Source: Phaseolus vulgaris (lineage: Eukaryota > Streptophyta > Magnoliopsida > Fabales > Fabaceae). From it: a DNA stretch of 64,000 bases. The position numbers were made by a program, and so were the translations under genes. The DNA lies in NCBI RefSeq assembly GCF_000499845.2, contig NC_023754.2:28287869-28351868 (forward strand). The letters are read 5' to 3'. This document shows, piece by piece, positions 36,315-48,392 of this stretch (position 1 is its first letter; each line of letters starts with the position of its first letter). Below the pieces are notes generated by a model. It saw only the letters and a program-made list of their open reading frames with translations. It had not been told where the DNA came from and did not search any database.

Positions 36315-39300
36315 AAAAAAAATAACAACATTGTAAAAGTGTTAAAATTATATAATACTCTATAAGGACGTCTTTAAATGCTGAATTGAAAGATTATGAA
36401 TACCATTTTGACTAAGTACATGTTTTTGAAGGAACTTTATAATTCTTTCATTGCGGGTTCTAAATAATAGTTTAAAATAACACCGGAAGCTTAGGTTTTT
36501 TAAACTATGGAGGCATTGATGTCTTCTTATATTTTCTTTGATGAACCCAGTTATGTGCTGACGTCTAATAGGAGCATGATCACATTTTAAATTATTAACA
36601 CTAACTACTAATCTAAAACCATTCGATTACGACAACCTAATGTTATTTTTATCTTACCAAGTATCTGTGTGCGTCGGACAAATCCATCGGCTGTGTAATA
36701 CTTTTGAATTATATCATTTCCATCAAAATTTGTTCATTGCATATAAATTTCTTCTCTTTTTTTTTTTACATTTTGTCTCGTACTACGTATTATTTATAAC
36801 ATTTGTGTGTACGGATTTTTTTATTTCCCTGGAAAATAGGAGGTTTGGTCGTGTGGTACGTAGAGCAATATCTAAAGACAATCCAGCTTAGACAATTGTA
36901 TGTTTCCATTTGAGTAGGTACAAGTTTTGAAAATTGTTCATTTCAAAACATTAAAGTAGTGTATTTATTTAAAACTAAATATTTTAAATTAAAAAAATAG
37001 AGAAACTAATGACATGTTTTATTTTCAAGGAAAGAAAACACTCTAAGAATTTAATTAAAACATATACATTTCAATGTATGAAATTATATTTTAAATCAAT
37101 CAATTATGGATTTGAGCAATTAATGTTTAGAAAAAAATGAATATTTAAACTATTTAAAAATAAATAATTGTGCGTCTTTTGATGTACAAACTGATTTTAA
37201 ATGGCAAAGATACTTAAGGAAAATCAGTGTTTAGAAAAACAGTATATTAAAAAAATATTGTGACTTTCAAGAATAAGGATCTGTATTATTATACACAAAA
37301 AAAGAGGTATTAGAATGAAATATCTGAACTGTAATTCAAATTGAACAGTAATAATAATTGAAAGAAATAATAGTAAAAAGAAGATGGTTTAATGAAAATG
37401 CATAATTGAAAGAAAGTGATAATAATAGAATAACAATAATAAGAAGAGGAATCTTATGAATTGAAGCATAGAACATTGCGAACTGCTCTGGAATCTGGAA
37501 TGGGAGAAAGCAAGCAATTTGTCGCCATAAACATAGCTATAAGGCTACAGGCCAGTAATGGAAGCCACAAAATTGGTGAGAAACCTACGTTGGGGCCCAT
37601 GGTCTCTTGATGATGATGTTGGGCTTGGCTCGTAGCTTCGAGAAGGCCCACCCATTAATGGCATGAGATGTAATGAATCTCTCATGATGCTTCTTCTTCA
37701 CCTTTTAATCAGACAGCCCAGAATCTGGTTGCTGGATTTGGTGGAAGGATATGTTGAGTGTGGTTATGAGAAAGAAAGAAAGAAGTGATAAAGTGGTAGC
37801 AATAGTAACAGTATTAGTATTGACCTGCTAGCTCTCATCACATCATGCTCTATCTTGGAAACCAAAAATCCAACATCTTCACTAACAAGTGCATCATATA
37901 TGTTCGTATAATCTAAGTTGAAGGATGAATCAAGTGTGCAACAGGACAGGTGTCAATACATGGAGCCACTGATTCATACACTGTTATGAGATCAACAAAA
38001 GAGAAAAATAATTAAATAGGATATCAAAATGAATAGGTATAACTAAAGATAGAAAATTAAAACAAAGAACAAATTACACTTGTAAAAAATAAACACTTAA
38101 TAATAAAAAAAATATTATAATTTCATTTTGTCAAAAAGATAAAATTGCTATTAACTTATTGTATCTATGTTATTTTTATTCTCTCACAACCTGGTAATAA
38201 AATATTTAAAAGATATAAACTATAATAAATACTCTTTGAATTAAAAAAAATAAATTAAAATAGGTTTATTTTTTATTAAAAAGACTTTGATTGTGAATGT
38301 TAAGACTCTTGGTTTTTTTATTTGTATTCTGAGCTTTTGATAGGAAAAAACATGTTTATAGAAGAAAACATCTATAAACAATGAAATGTCCTCATCTATA
38401 TTCGACGTGGGATCTCCAACAATTTTCTTAGATTAAATACTTAATAAAACATATCATTCCTTTTGTTTTTTTTTTAAATTAATAAAAATATATTTTGATA
38501 CTTTTGGATTAAAATTTATTTAATTTGTTGAATAAGTGATAATATAACATAAAGATCTAAATACTTTTAATTGACTAAAATCTACTACAGTTTTGTAAAA
38601 CATAAGGTGAAAAATGATTTAAAATAGATGTAGAAAATATGTTTATGTTTGTGATAATATAATATGATTATTTTATGAGATCTTTTCTTACATTTAATAA
38701 ATAATTATGTTGCCTTTTAACTATAATATTTTGTTGAGGAAGATTAACCCATTAAATAATTTAATACACTATTTCTTTATCAATAAAAAAATTAGTGTCA
38801 TAATTGTTATTATTTTTTTTATTGCTATCTTAAATTTATATATAATATTTATTAAGTGTAATATCCAGAATGTGTTTAACAAAATTAGTTTATAAGATTA
38901 AGTGGTAAAATTAGTTCATAAACTATTTTGTATGTATAAAACAAAATTTGTATTTTATAGACAAAAATATATTATGAGATAATTTTATTTTTTTTAAATA
39001 ATTAATATTTTTAGTATTTTATTTTATTTTTAAAGTTGTTTATATATATTATTTATTTAGTTGCAGAAGTTAATTATTTAAATAAGTTGTAAAACTTCTC
39101 AAATAGTGGGCTAGGAATTTGTATAGTAACTGAAATAAAAATCTCTCAAAGTTGGGAAATTAACAGTATATTTTATAAAAAAAATGAAACTAAAACATGT
39201 TCGTTTTGTTAGAATTTAAACTAAAAACAACATATTCATCAAATAATAAATTGATTTGGATAGGAGGGTTTATGATGTGTGTGCCATGAGATGAACAAGA

Positions 39301-39371
39301 ATAGGTTTTAATATTTTGATTTGGGATCTTAGGTTAACACCCTTGGTTTAACCCAGTGCCGTTATCGGTCC

Positions 39372-39641
39372 ATGAAACACAGGGAAAGCTTCCAAACTCT
39401 GGTCGGAGGCGTACCCAATTTCTTCAACACTGAGAAGGACGCACAAGTTTTCTTCTTTACGAACAAATATAAACGCATCATCAACTCAATTATCTGGTTC
39501 GTTTCCAGCCCCCATTCATTCTTGCCGTTTCTTCTTCCTACATGCCAAATAATGTGTGCCTATTTTTGCTTCTTCTTTTATCCTAAATTTCTTTGTCAAA
39601 GTTATGTTTGGAAAATCAATAAAGAAGAGATTTTGTGCTAG
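39372..39641 (+). promoter_or_regulatory. Possible TRM61 leader exon with upstream open frame
   Basis: An ATG at 39372 opens an 89-codon frame in less AT-rich DNA about 590 bases before the TRM61 start. The first 40 codons have unremarkable composition and the rest is hydrophobic intron-like translation. The most likely reading is a 5' untranslated exon with an upstream start, joined to the coding exon by a leader intron ending in tatcag at about 39913-39918. Confidence 0.3.
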
Positions 39642-39962
39642 AAACACACTCCACACTATCATCACAACGCAACATCGTTACAGTTTGCCCATATAATAAA
39701 ACAAAGATATATTTTGTTTAGGGTAGGTCAAGTTTTCATCTTTGTCTTTTACTTTAATAAGTTTTGTGTTCCAGTTTTCTTTTGTGTATTGTTTTGGGGG
39801 CTAATAGAACGCATAAGTTCTTAGTTGATGTTGTCTTCAACATTGATTTGAGTGTTAAACTTTCACTACATTACATCATATATGTTATTGGTTTCTTTCT
39901 CTTTTTTTGGTTATCAGATAATTGTGTCTTTTGACTGTTCTGAAAGACTCGAGACTTCTAAG

Positions 39963-41500
39963 ATGTTGGCCTGTCATCCTGCAAAAAAGTTATCATTTAA
40001 CCGATCAATTAGTGATGGCGATTTGGTTATTGTTTACGAAAAGCATGACAGCATGAAGGCTGTAACTGTGTCGGAGGGTTCAGTCCTGCAGAATCGTTTT
40101 GGTGTTTTTAAACATTCAGATTGGATAGGAAAACAGTTTGGGTCTAAAGTATTCAGTAGTAAGGGTGGTTTTGTGTACTTGTTAGCTCCCACACCAGAAT
40201 TGTGGACTCTGGTATTAAACCACAGGACTCAGATTCTCTATATTGCGGATATTAGTTTTGTTATCACGTACTTGGAGGTTGTTCCTGGTTGTGTGGTTCT
40301 TGAATCTGGAACTGGTAGCGGATCTTTGACCACCTCACTTGCAAGAGCAGTTGCTCCTTCAGGACACGTCAATACCTTTGATTTCCATGAACAAAGGGCT
40401 GAATCAGCTAGGTAAGAAATAAGGAAGAAATTATGTGATTTTCCATATAGAAATTGACATAAAATGATGTTTGGTATTAATATATTTGCATGTTGCTTTC
40501 GCCTGCTTCTTCTGGTTTTCTTCTATGGATCTATTTTCCACTATCATCCAAAATGGTGTGCTAACTTGTAATTAGATCATAGCAATTAAAACATTACTTT
40601 GGCCATGGATGAAATTTAAACTAGTTTTATTAGCTTTGCACTGTGGTTTTGTCATTCTCATGAATCGTGGGCAAGATATTCAATGATCAGATAGTCTGTA
40701 GTTCGTAATTGAAGATGCTGTCTTCTAATTCTACTTGATATATCGGTACCCTGCTATGCTCTTAGACCATACAATGATTCCTGTCTACCCTGAAACCAAT
40801 CTATAATTTTGCCCTGTAAATTACTCTCTCTTTTTTTATTCACAAGGTTATGTTGAATAATTCCTATGTCATAATATATTCACTTAATTTTGTCATCCTG
40901 GTAGGGCTGATTTTGAGAGAACAGGTCTAAGCAGCTTAGTCACTGTGAAGGTTAGGGACATTCAGGGTGAAGGATTCCCTGATGATTTTACAGGCATGGC
41001 TGACTCCGTATTTTTGGATCTACCTCAACCTTGGCTTACCATTCCTTCAGCTGCAAAAGTGTTAAGACATGACGGCACATTGTGCTCTTTCTCTCCTTGT
41101 ATTGAACAAGTACAACGAACATGTGAAACACTCCAAACCCGCTTCACAGGTAGTTTTGCATTTTCTTCTGTGTCCCCTATATTTTCCTAATTTCATTATC
41201 CTTTTGTGCTTGCATTAGACTGATAGAATACCCATGAAATGTTTGCCTCTGTACAAAGATATAAGGACATTTGAGGTACTGTTACGCACATATGAAGTTA
41301 GGGAAGAGAAAATGCAAAGCTTAAGTGGGGATGGCAATGGTCCTATTGGTTCTCTTCCTAGCAAGAGGAGACAATGCTCTGATGGAAGCTATATACTCAG
41401 CGGCAGTCCTTCTATTTCTTCTGTCATGGCTAGACCTTGTGGTGAAGCTCGAGGTCACACAGGCTTTTTGACATTTGCAAGAGTTAAATGCGTCTCATGA
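39963..41500 (+). CDS. TRM61: tRNA (adenine-58-N1)-methyltransferase catalytic subunit
   Basis: Catalytic half of the nuclear TRM6-TRM61 enzyme, which methylates adenine 58 in the T-loop of tRNAs, including initiator tRNA-Met, with S-adenosylmethionine. Exons 39963-40411, 40905-41149 and 41259-41500 give 311 residues, typical for the plant protein. An N-terminal barrel segment (SFNRSISDGDLVIVYEKHDS, VLQNRFGVFKHSDWIGK) precedes the methyltransferase fold: APTPELWTLVLNHRTQILY, SAM-binding VVLESGTGSGSLT (111-123) and the active-site DLPQPW (188-193), ending with ARPCGEARGHTGFLTFARVK. Splice sites are GT-AG in phases 2 and 1, and the joins restore the family sequence. Start: the ATG giving MLACHPAKKLSFN matches homologues; the frame is open upstream to 39852 but that part looks like an untranslated intron and leader. 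Confidence 0.94.
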
Positions 41501-44500
41501 AGAGTGCTGTCATGTCTCACAATTTTGTATTCTTACCATCCATACATTGCTACAAGAAGTAAGGCCTACCTCTTTGCATATTAGCAATCATTGATGACTA
41601 TTTTGTGCTTCTTCATATTCTTTACAAATATTTAGATGGATCAAGTTTCTTAACATATTTACATTGCTTCAACAAAGTGGCAAGAGACATTTATCATTAT
41701 TGATTGATTTACTCTCTCCTATTGTGAGAATTTCATGTTTGGAGATTGTCTTTATGTAGTTCTATACATTATGCTGAAAGTAAACAACAGTCACTTTACC
41801 TTCACTTTTAAGATAACACTTGCTATTAGAGTTTCTGAGTTTGCAGAATTAGGAATAGCGGCCAGAATAATGTTGTGATGTTTTATAGTAACAATGCAAT
41901 ATATATCTAATTAGCATAGATTCTCTTTTTCAGTGAAAGAAATAAAGAAGAGGATGATAATTAAAATAACTTTTTAGAGTAATTTAGTTAGCACGATTTT
42001 AAAACTATAAATAATTTATCTTCTATTTTTTCCCATTTTCTCTCAACTAAACAAAATATTCCCCTTGTATGGTAGCAACTACAATTGATAATTCCTTTAT
42101 TGAGTCTATGTTCAACGCTGTTTTATTTTAAAGGGGGTTGATCTGATACATTGATGCCATCTGCATTTAAAACTCCCAGTTAACATCTTAATAAACTAAT
42201 ATTTTAATTATATTTTTATTTGTTAATTATTTTTATACTATAAGACGTTATAAATAAATATTAAATTATTTTAATATTTATTTTATTACGATATATAAAT
42301 TAGTATTAATAAATATAATTATTAAAATAATAATAAAATAGGTAAAATTAAATCATAATAAAATATTTATGCACATATTTAATGATGACTCTTAACATAA
42401 TTAATTATGAATTACAACATACTCGATTATGTCTAATGATATTTGATTATGTGATAGTTTCTACATGAAAAAAACAACTTCAAGTGAAATTTTAAAAATA
42501 TAAAAAAAATTCCGGGAACCTGTATGAATACGATTTCATGTGAAATTTTAAATATAAAAGTTAGTTTACAATTATCACTTCTTTGTAAGGAAGTTGTTGT
42601 TTTAAATATGAATTACTAATTACATTTATTTATTTTTAAATATATATTGTATGCATTTCAGAAAAGTAATAGAATGAAGTGACAAATTGTGTATTAAGTA
42701 CTCAAACAAAGAAATTATTGTTCATGAAGTGTATGAAATTTGGTTAAATAATTACATGACCATAATTAAAAATATATATTAAGTGTGACTTTTCTATATA
42801 CTGAATTAACTAGTTTTATAAGGTCGTTATCTATACATAAATCAAAATTTACAAAAATAATTTGTTAACTATTTAACTGTTAATTAGGTGAGAATTTGGT
42901 GAAAAGTAGTATCTTGTTAACGAATTAATTGTTGTTAATTAGGTAAGAATTGGGTGAGAATAGTGACCTAGTTTCGTTTTTTTTTAAATCAAAATATTAG
43001 GTTAAATAAAATCATTTGAAGTAACCTAAAATAATTTAATGATTATTGTTGGAAAATAAAAAGCATTAAAATATATTTTTTGTCCTTAATATTTAGTGAC
43101 CTTGATTATGATGATTTGTATGTTATGTGTCTCCACTGTCAAAGAGATAGTCACATCTATTTTTTTTTAAATTATATTTTTTATCTTGAGATAAAAAAAA
43201 TCCTATTTTGAATCTTCATGAATTTTTTATTTTTATCTATTTTTTTACTATCATATTTTAAGTGATGAGGTATCCTTAAATAGATCTGGTTAACTATCAA
43301 GTAGGATGTTACATATATATTTTTTTAAAATCATTTTGTTTAAAGAATAAAAAATGAATCAATATGATGAAAATAATTTCATTTAAATTAGGGTTTGAAT
43401 CTCTTATTTCTTTCAATCTTCCGTATTCAACATGAAACTAAAAAAAATGAAAATAAAGAAGTATAGAATTATTCTTTAACTTCTTTATATTTCATTGTCC
43501 AATATAAAATATTAAAAAAGAATACTAAGTCCCAACCGAAGAAAAATGGCATAATCTATATCTTATTGACTATTTTTTACTTAATTTTTTTAAAAAAAAA
43601 TTGAATGTATCAGTTTTATTTAGTGCACGATTACTTAGCAAATAAATAGTCACTTAAAGGATACCAATTGAGGATAAATAAATAAAAAACTATGAAAACT
43701 AGAATAGAAAAAACAATAAAAATAGAAAATATAAACATTTATTAGGAATCAAAAGAGAAAAAAAAGATCCATTCTTATTTGTTTTACTCAATATGTTATA
43801 TAAAGACATCAAAGTTATTAAAAAATTATTAAAAATTACAAATCTTATTTATACGTCATCATCATTATCATAATTATTAAAAAATTACAAATCATATTTA
43901 TAATCTAATAGTTATATAAAGTTGAATAATAGTAAAACATTTACAAATATGATCAATTGTTCTTTTAATATAATTGATTATCTACTACATAATCAATTAT
44001 TATAAACTATTTCTTGTAATTTAAGCTTTGTTTTTAACATATGAATAAGACATCTATAGAAACAAATACCCAGGCTACAGAAACTGGTGTGTGAATGGCG
44101 ATGCATTTGGCAGCAACTCCAGTACAACGGAGAAGAAACAAAACGCCTGCATAATCAGTAATACAGCGTTGTGTAGTTGCATCTTACTGTAGGTTACTGC
44201 AACTACTTTTTACAGACAACTTAAGAGTGTAGTACCCAATGTTCCTGAATTGATCAGCTAAAATATGACTATGGTAATGTAGTGATCTTTATACAAATAG
44301 GTACCCTTCTGCTACGGTGATAGCCCAACATCATTTATCTTATGTACTGCTAGTAGGCATGACAAATAGATGGAACCTGAAATTAAACAACATGGCCCAC
44401 GAAGGACAAGGCCTATCTAACCACCCCATTAACTCAACTCCCATAGCATAGCTGTACCCAGCACATACTTGAGACCACTGCCAGAAGTAAATCTTTATGA

Positions 44501-45023
44501 GGACAACAGTCAAACCATTTATGCAGGAGCATCTCCAGAGAATTACAACCATTTAAGAATGCTTTAGATACAGATTCTCCCAATCCAGTGTTAATTTTTC
44601 TATCACTGTGATTGAAGTTAATTGAAATTACTATAGGGCTGATTTTCTATTACAATTTTAGAAGTCACTACTGATTTTACAATTCAAACATTCACCTGAC
44701 CCATACCAGAGATGGGTCACATCTAGTCTGATCTTTAACAGTGAGACTTGGTTTCTGAATACACAAGAGACATTAATGCAGACACCAATTTAAATTGTGT
44801 AGGGCCGCGCCTTGATATTGAACAACTTCAGAGGGCAAAAACCTGAACTTACTCTATTTTTCAACCCCTAAAAAGATTTACTTCACCTATTTTTAGCCAA
44901 CTTTGTGAAGCCAACCATGGCCGACAAAACACCACGGGAAATTTGGCTCTGTTAAGTTAAAGAAAAGATTGGACCTTTCAGCTCCCGCTCCAAAGAATCT
45001 ATCAACCCTTGCAAGAACTTGAA
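41501..45023. other. Intergenic region between convergent TRM61 and HSL1 genes
   Basis: Both flanking genes end here. The stretch 44040-45023 is less AT-rich than the middle and is probably HSL1 3' untranslated sequence. The middle (41900-44000) is AT-rich with scattered CGATTATG/CAATTAT words. No gene seen. Confidence 0.6.
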
Positions 45024-48000
45024 CTAAGCAACACTTCCATGATCAGAGCCATCGTCATAGTAATATGGGGACAACTTTCCATCTTTCTTGGCTGATTTTG
45101 TTTGGTTCTCTGTGCCCACCTCTTGTAACATCTTCACCACCCTTCTCATTGCAGGCCGGTTGATTGGAAGAGGACTGGTGCACATGAGGCCAATGTTGAG
45201 GACCTTGCAAATTTCATCTTTGAAACAAGAATCAAGCCTCGAGTCAATCACACTGTCCACGCCTTTCTGATCTAAGGTGGTGCAAGCCCACATAACCAAG
45301 TCTTTTTCCCCAAATTCAGGGTCAATGGGCCTCTTTCCAGTAACCAACTCAAGTATGACAACACCAAAACTATATATGTCACTCTTCTCGTTCACTCTAA
45401 GTGTATATGCATATTCTGCAGAAGGAAATAATCATTTCAGTTTGGCTCCATGACGACGAGGAAACTGATCGTTATTGCAAAAATAAAATAATGAAATGCC
45501 AACTTGCCGAGCAATAGAAACCATTTCATACAAAGCATAATTTATTGATTAACATTTCTATAATTCATTCACATTGTTTCTATGGGCACAAATCTTCTCC
45601 GTATACTTATAGACAATTAGTTTTAGATGTAAAGGTTTCTCAAATAAATCTATGATAAAGCAGTTATTAGTGTGTGTTAAGCACAACTATCACCATACTT
45701 AAGTGTATCACATATATCTATCAAAATATGATTGAACGTGAAGAAAAACAGGAAGTAAATGGCAAAATTTCTGCTAACCTGGTGCAATGTACCCACAAGA
45801 GCCAGCTATGACAGACATGGATTTCGTTCCTTTCCCGGTGGCATCAACTACCTTAGCCACTCCAAAATCCGCCACCCTTGCACCGAAGTCCCCATCCAAC
45901 AAGATGTTATTAGATTTCACATCTCTATGAACAATTGAAGGAACACAGTCGTGATGCAAATAAGAGAGCCCTTCTGCAGCATCAACAGCTATCTTATACC
46001 TAGTTGGCCAATCCAACAACCCTCCTTTATTGCTATGCAGCAAATCACCCAGACTACCATTCGGCATATACTCATAAACCAATAGCTTGCTGTCCCTAGT
46101 AGTGCAGCAACACCACAGTTTGACAATGTTCTTGTGCCTAATTTTTCCCAAAGTTTCAACCTCTGCGTCAAAAGCACTGTCTTGATAAAACTGACCCCTC
46201 TCCACATCTCCACTGTCTATTTCCTTCTTGACCCCACCCCATATCTTCTTCACAGCAACCACTTCGCCGCTGGTCAACACAACCTTGTAAACCTTCCCGG
46301 AAGACCCACTTCCTATCACATTATCTTCATCGAGGCAATTCAAGATCTCATCTTCGCTGAAACCCAGTTTATGAAACGACATCAAAGTCCACTTTGATTT
46401 ATCAACAGATCTCTCAGCATTCTTGAAATTCCTATACCTTAAGAAAAACCAGACCACACCGATGACAAACACCAAAGTGGCAACTACAAAAATAGCTCGC
46501 AGAATCCACACAACACCCTTACCCTTATCCCCATCTTTGCCATCACACAAACCTTTGAAATCCCCGCACAAGCCAGGATTACCAATAAAACTATCCCTGT
46601 ACATATCCTTGGACAGCAGTGGGGGAAGGTTTCCAGAAAGCCTATTATAAGACAAATTAAGCTGATTGAGCTTCAAATTCTGCAACCCCATAGGAACATT
46701 CCCAGAAAATTGATTGTTGGAAAGATCAAGAAAATTCAACACAGCCAAACTGCCAATTCCATCAGGAATCTTCCCACCAATCTTATTATTAGCCAAATTC
46801 AAGTCATTGAGTTTCTTCCACGATTGAATCCCCTCGGGGAGCTCCCCGGATAACATATTGTTGTGAAGATCAAGAGTCCCAAGCTGCCCAAGATTCACAA
46901 CATTCCCAGGCAACGACCCACTGAACCTGTTATCACCACCAGAAAACTCTTGAAGATTCTCCAACCACCCAATCTCGTAGGGGATCACACCGGAAAAATT
47001 GTTCTTCGTGAGAATCAACGACGACAAATTTCCGGCCCCACCAATGGTTCTCGCAATCGAGCCACTAAACAAGTTATCCATCAGTTCAAGCAAATACACA
47101 TGTGGAAGACCCCACATACCCGCCGGAACCTCGCCGGACAACCGGTTCGTAGCCAACCTCACACGCGTCAAGCTCCGACACGAGCCCAAACTGGCCGGTA
47201 TCTCCCCGGAGAACTCGTTCCCGAGCATCAACAACTCCTCCAGCTCGCCGCGCGCGCAGAGACTCGCAGGAATCCCACCGGAGAAACGGTTGGTGGAAAC
47301 GTCAAGCCACCTCAAAGGAGCAGACTTCCCCAAACTGTCCGGCAATTTCCCGGTGAGTTTGTTCCCGAACACCTTAAGCTCATAAAGGTTGGGCGAGTCA
47401 GCAATGCTCGGCGGCAACTCCCCGGTGAAACCGTTCTCATAGAGGTTGAGACTCTCGAGAGGCAGACGACACAGCTCATCGGGAATGCTCCCACTCAAAT
47501 GGTTCATGGAAACATCAAAGAGCCTCAACGAAGTGAGGTTGGAGATTCCTTTAGGCAATTCACCGGAGAGCGAGTTGTTGTACAGCTCAATCTGCTTGAC
47601 AGTGGTGATGCGAGTGAGCGAACTGGGGATGGGTCCATAGAGGTTGTTGGAGGTCAAATCCAAGACTCGAAGGCTTTTGAGGTTCCCAAGGGAGTCGGGT
47701 ATGGGGCCGACGAGATTGCAGGCGCTGAGCCAGAGCGTTTCGAGGTTGGTGAGGTTGCCGAGGGAGGAAGGAATGGGGGAAGGATGGAAGGGGTTGTAGG
47801 AGAGGTTGAGCGTTTTGAGGGAGGTGATGTTGAAGAGAGAAGGCGGAAGGACGTCGTCGAGGAGGTTGAATACGAGGGAGAGAGTTTGGAGGTTCTGGAA
47901 GGTTCCGAAGGAGGGGGGAATGGGGCCGGAGAAGTTGTTGCCGGTGAGGTCGAGGTAGCGGAGGCTGGGGAGGAGGGGGAGGGTGTGGGGGAGGGTGCCG

Positions 48001-48392
48001 GTGAGGAGGTTCTGGGAGAGGTCGAGGTGGAGGAGAGGGGTGCAGAGGGATATTTGGAGAGGGAGGGTTTGGTTGATGGAGTTGTTGAAGAGGATGATGG
48101 AGGTGAGGTTGGGGAGGCGGCAGAGGAAGGTGGCGGAGAATGGGCCTGCGACGTTGAAGTTGGAGAGGTCGAGTGAAGTGACGGCGCTGGTATTTGGGCC
48201 ACAAGTGACGCCGGCCCAGTTGCATGGGGTGGTGTCGCGGTTGTTCCAGGAGGCCAGTGATGAGTCAGGGTCATCCAGGGATTGCTTCCACTGGTACAGA
48301 TATAAACCATCCTGGTTCAGAGCAGAGATGAAGAAGCGTTGCTGGAAAAGAACCACGCCCAAAAGGAAGAAGAAGAGAGAAAGCAGTGACAT
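45024..48392 (-). CDS. HSL1: LRR receptor-like kinase, HAESA-LIKE 1 type
   Basis: Plasma-membrane peptide-hormone receptor kinase of LRR subfamily XI; HAESA-type receptors bind IDA/CLE-class peptides with SERK co-receptors and control organ shedding, stomatal lineage and stress responses. Exons (minus): 45779-48392 and 45024-45415, with a 363-base GT-AG intron that splits the APE codons; 1001 residues versus 996 in Arabidopsis HSL1. Signal peptide at 1-24; LRR N-cap WNNRDTTPCNWAGVTC; about 20 leucine-rich repeats with LxxLxLxxNxLxGxIP; paired-cysteine cap (NPGLCG, GLC); transmembrane segment 627-651. The kinase is complete: GSGSSGKVY (694-702), VAVKK with K715, HRD (822-824), DFG (842-844), SCGYIAPE (to 872), so an active RD kinase. 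The start gives a standard signal peptide. GC content is far higher in the LRR-coding 5' half than in the 3' half. Confidence 0.95.

Larger units (their letters stand above)
35639..39962. other. Divergent intergenic region between kinase and TRM61
   Basis: Contains the kinase promoter, a degenerate TRIM-like copy (36000-36314), an LTR-end fragment of the same family near 38385-38430 (cgacgtgggatctccaaca) and the TRM61 leader from about 39370. At 37454-37651 (minus) there is an open frame of 65 codons with one hydrophobic segment (FSPILWLPLLACSLIAMFMA) but it opens with GTG; from its first ATG only 48 residues remain, so I did not call a gene. Confidence 0.55.

Noticed and set aside
46863..48176. 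437-codon open frame antisense to HSL1
   Set aside because: Mirror of the GC-rich LRR exon; composition is dominated by Glu/Gly/Val from reversed leucine and proline codons, with no family signature.
47587..48310. Two long proline/serine-rich frames overlapping HSL1 on the same strand
   Set aside because: Off-frame readings of the same GC-rich exon.
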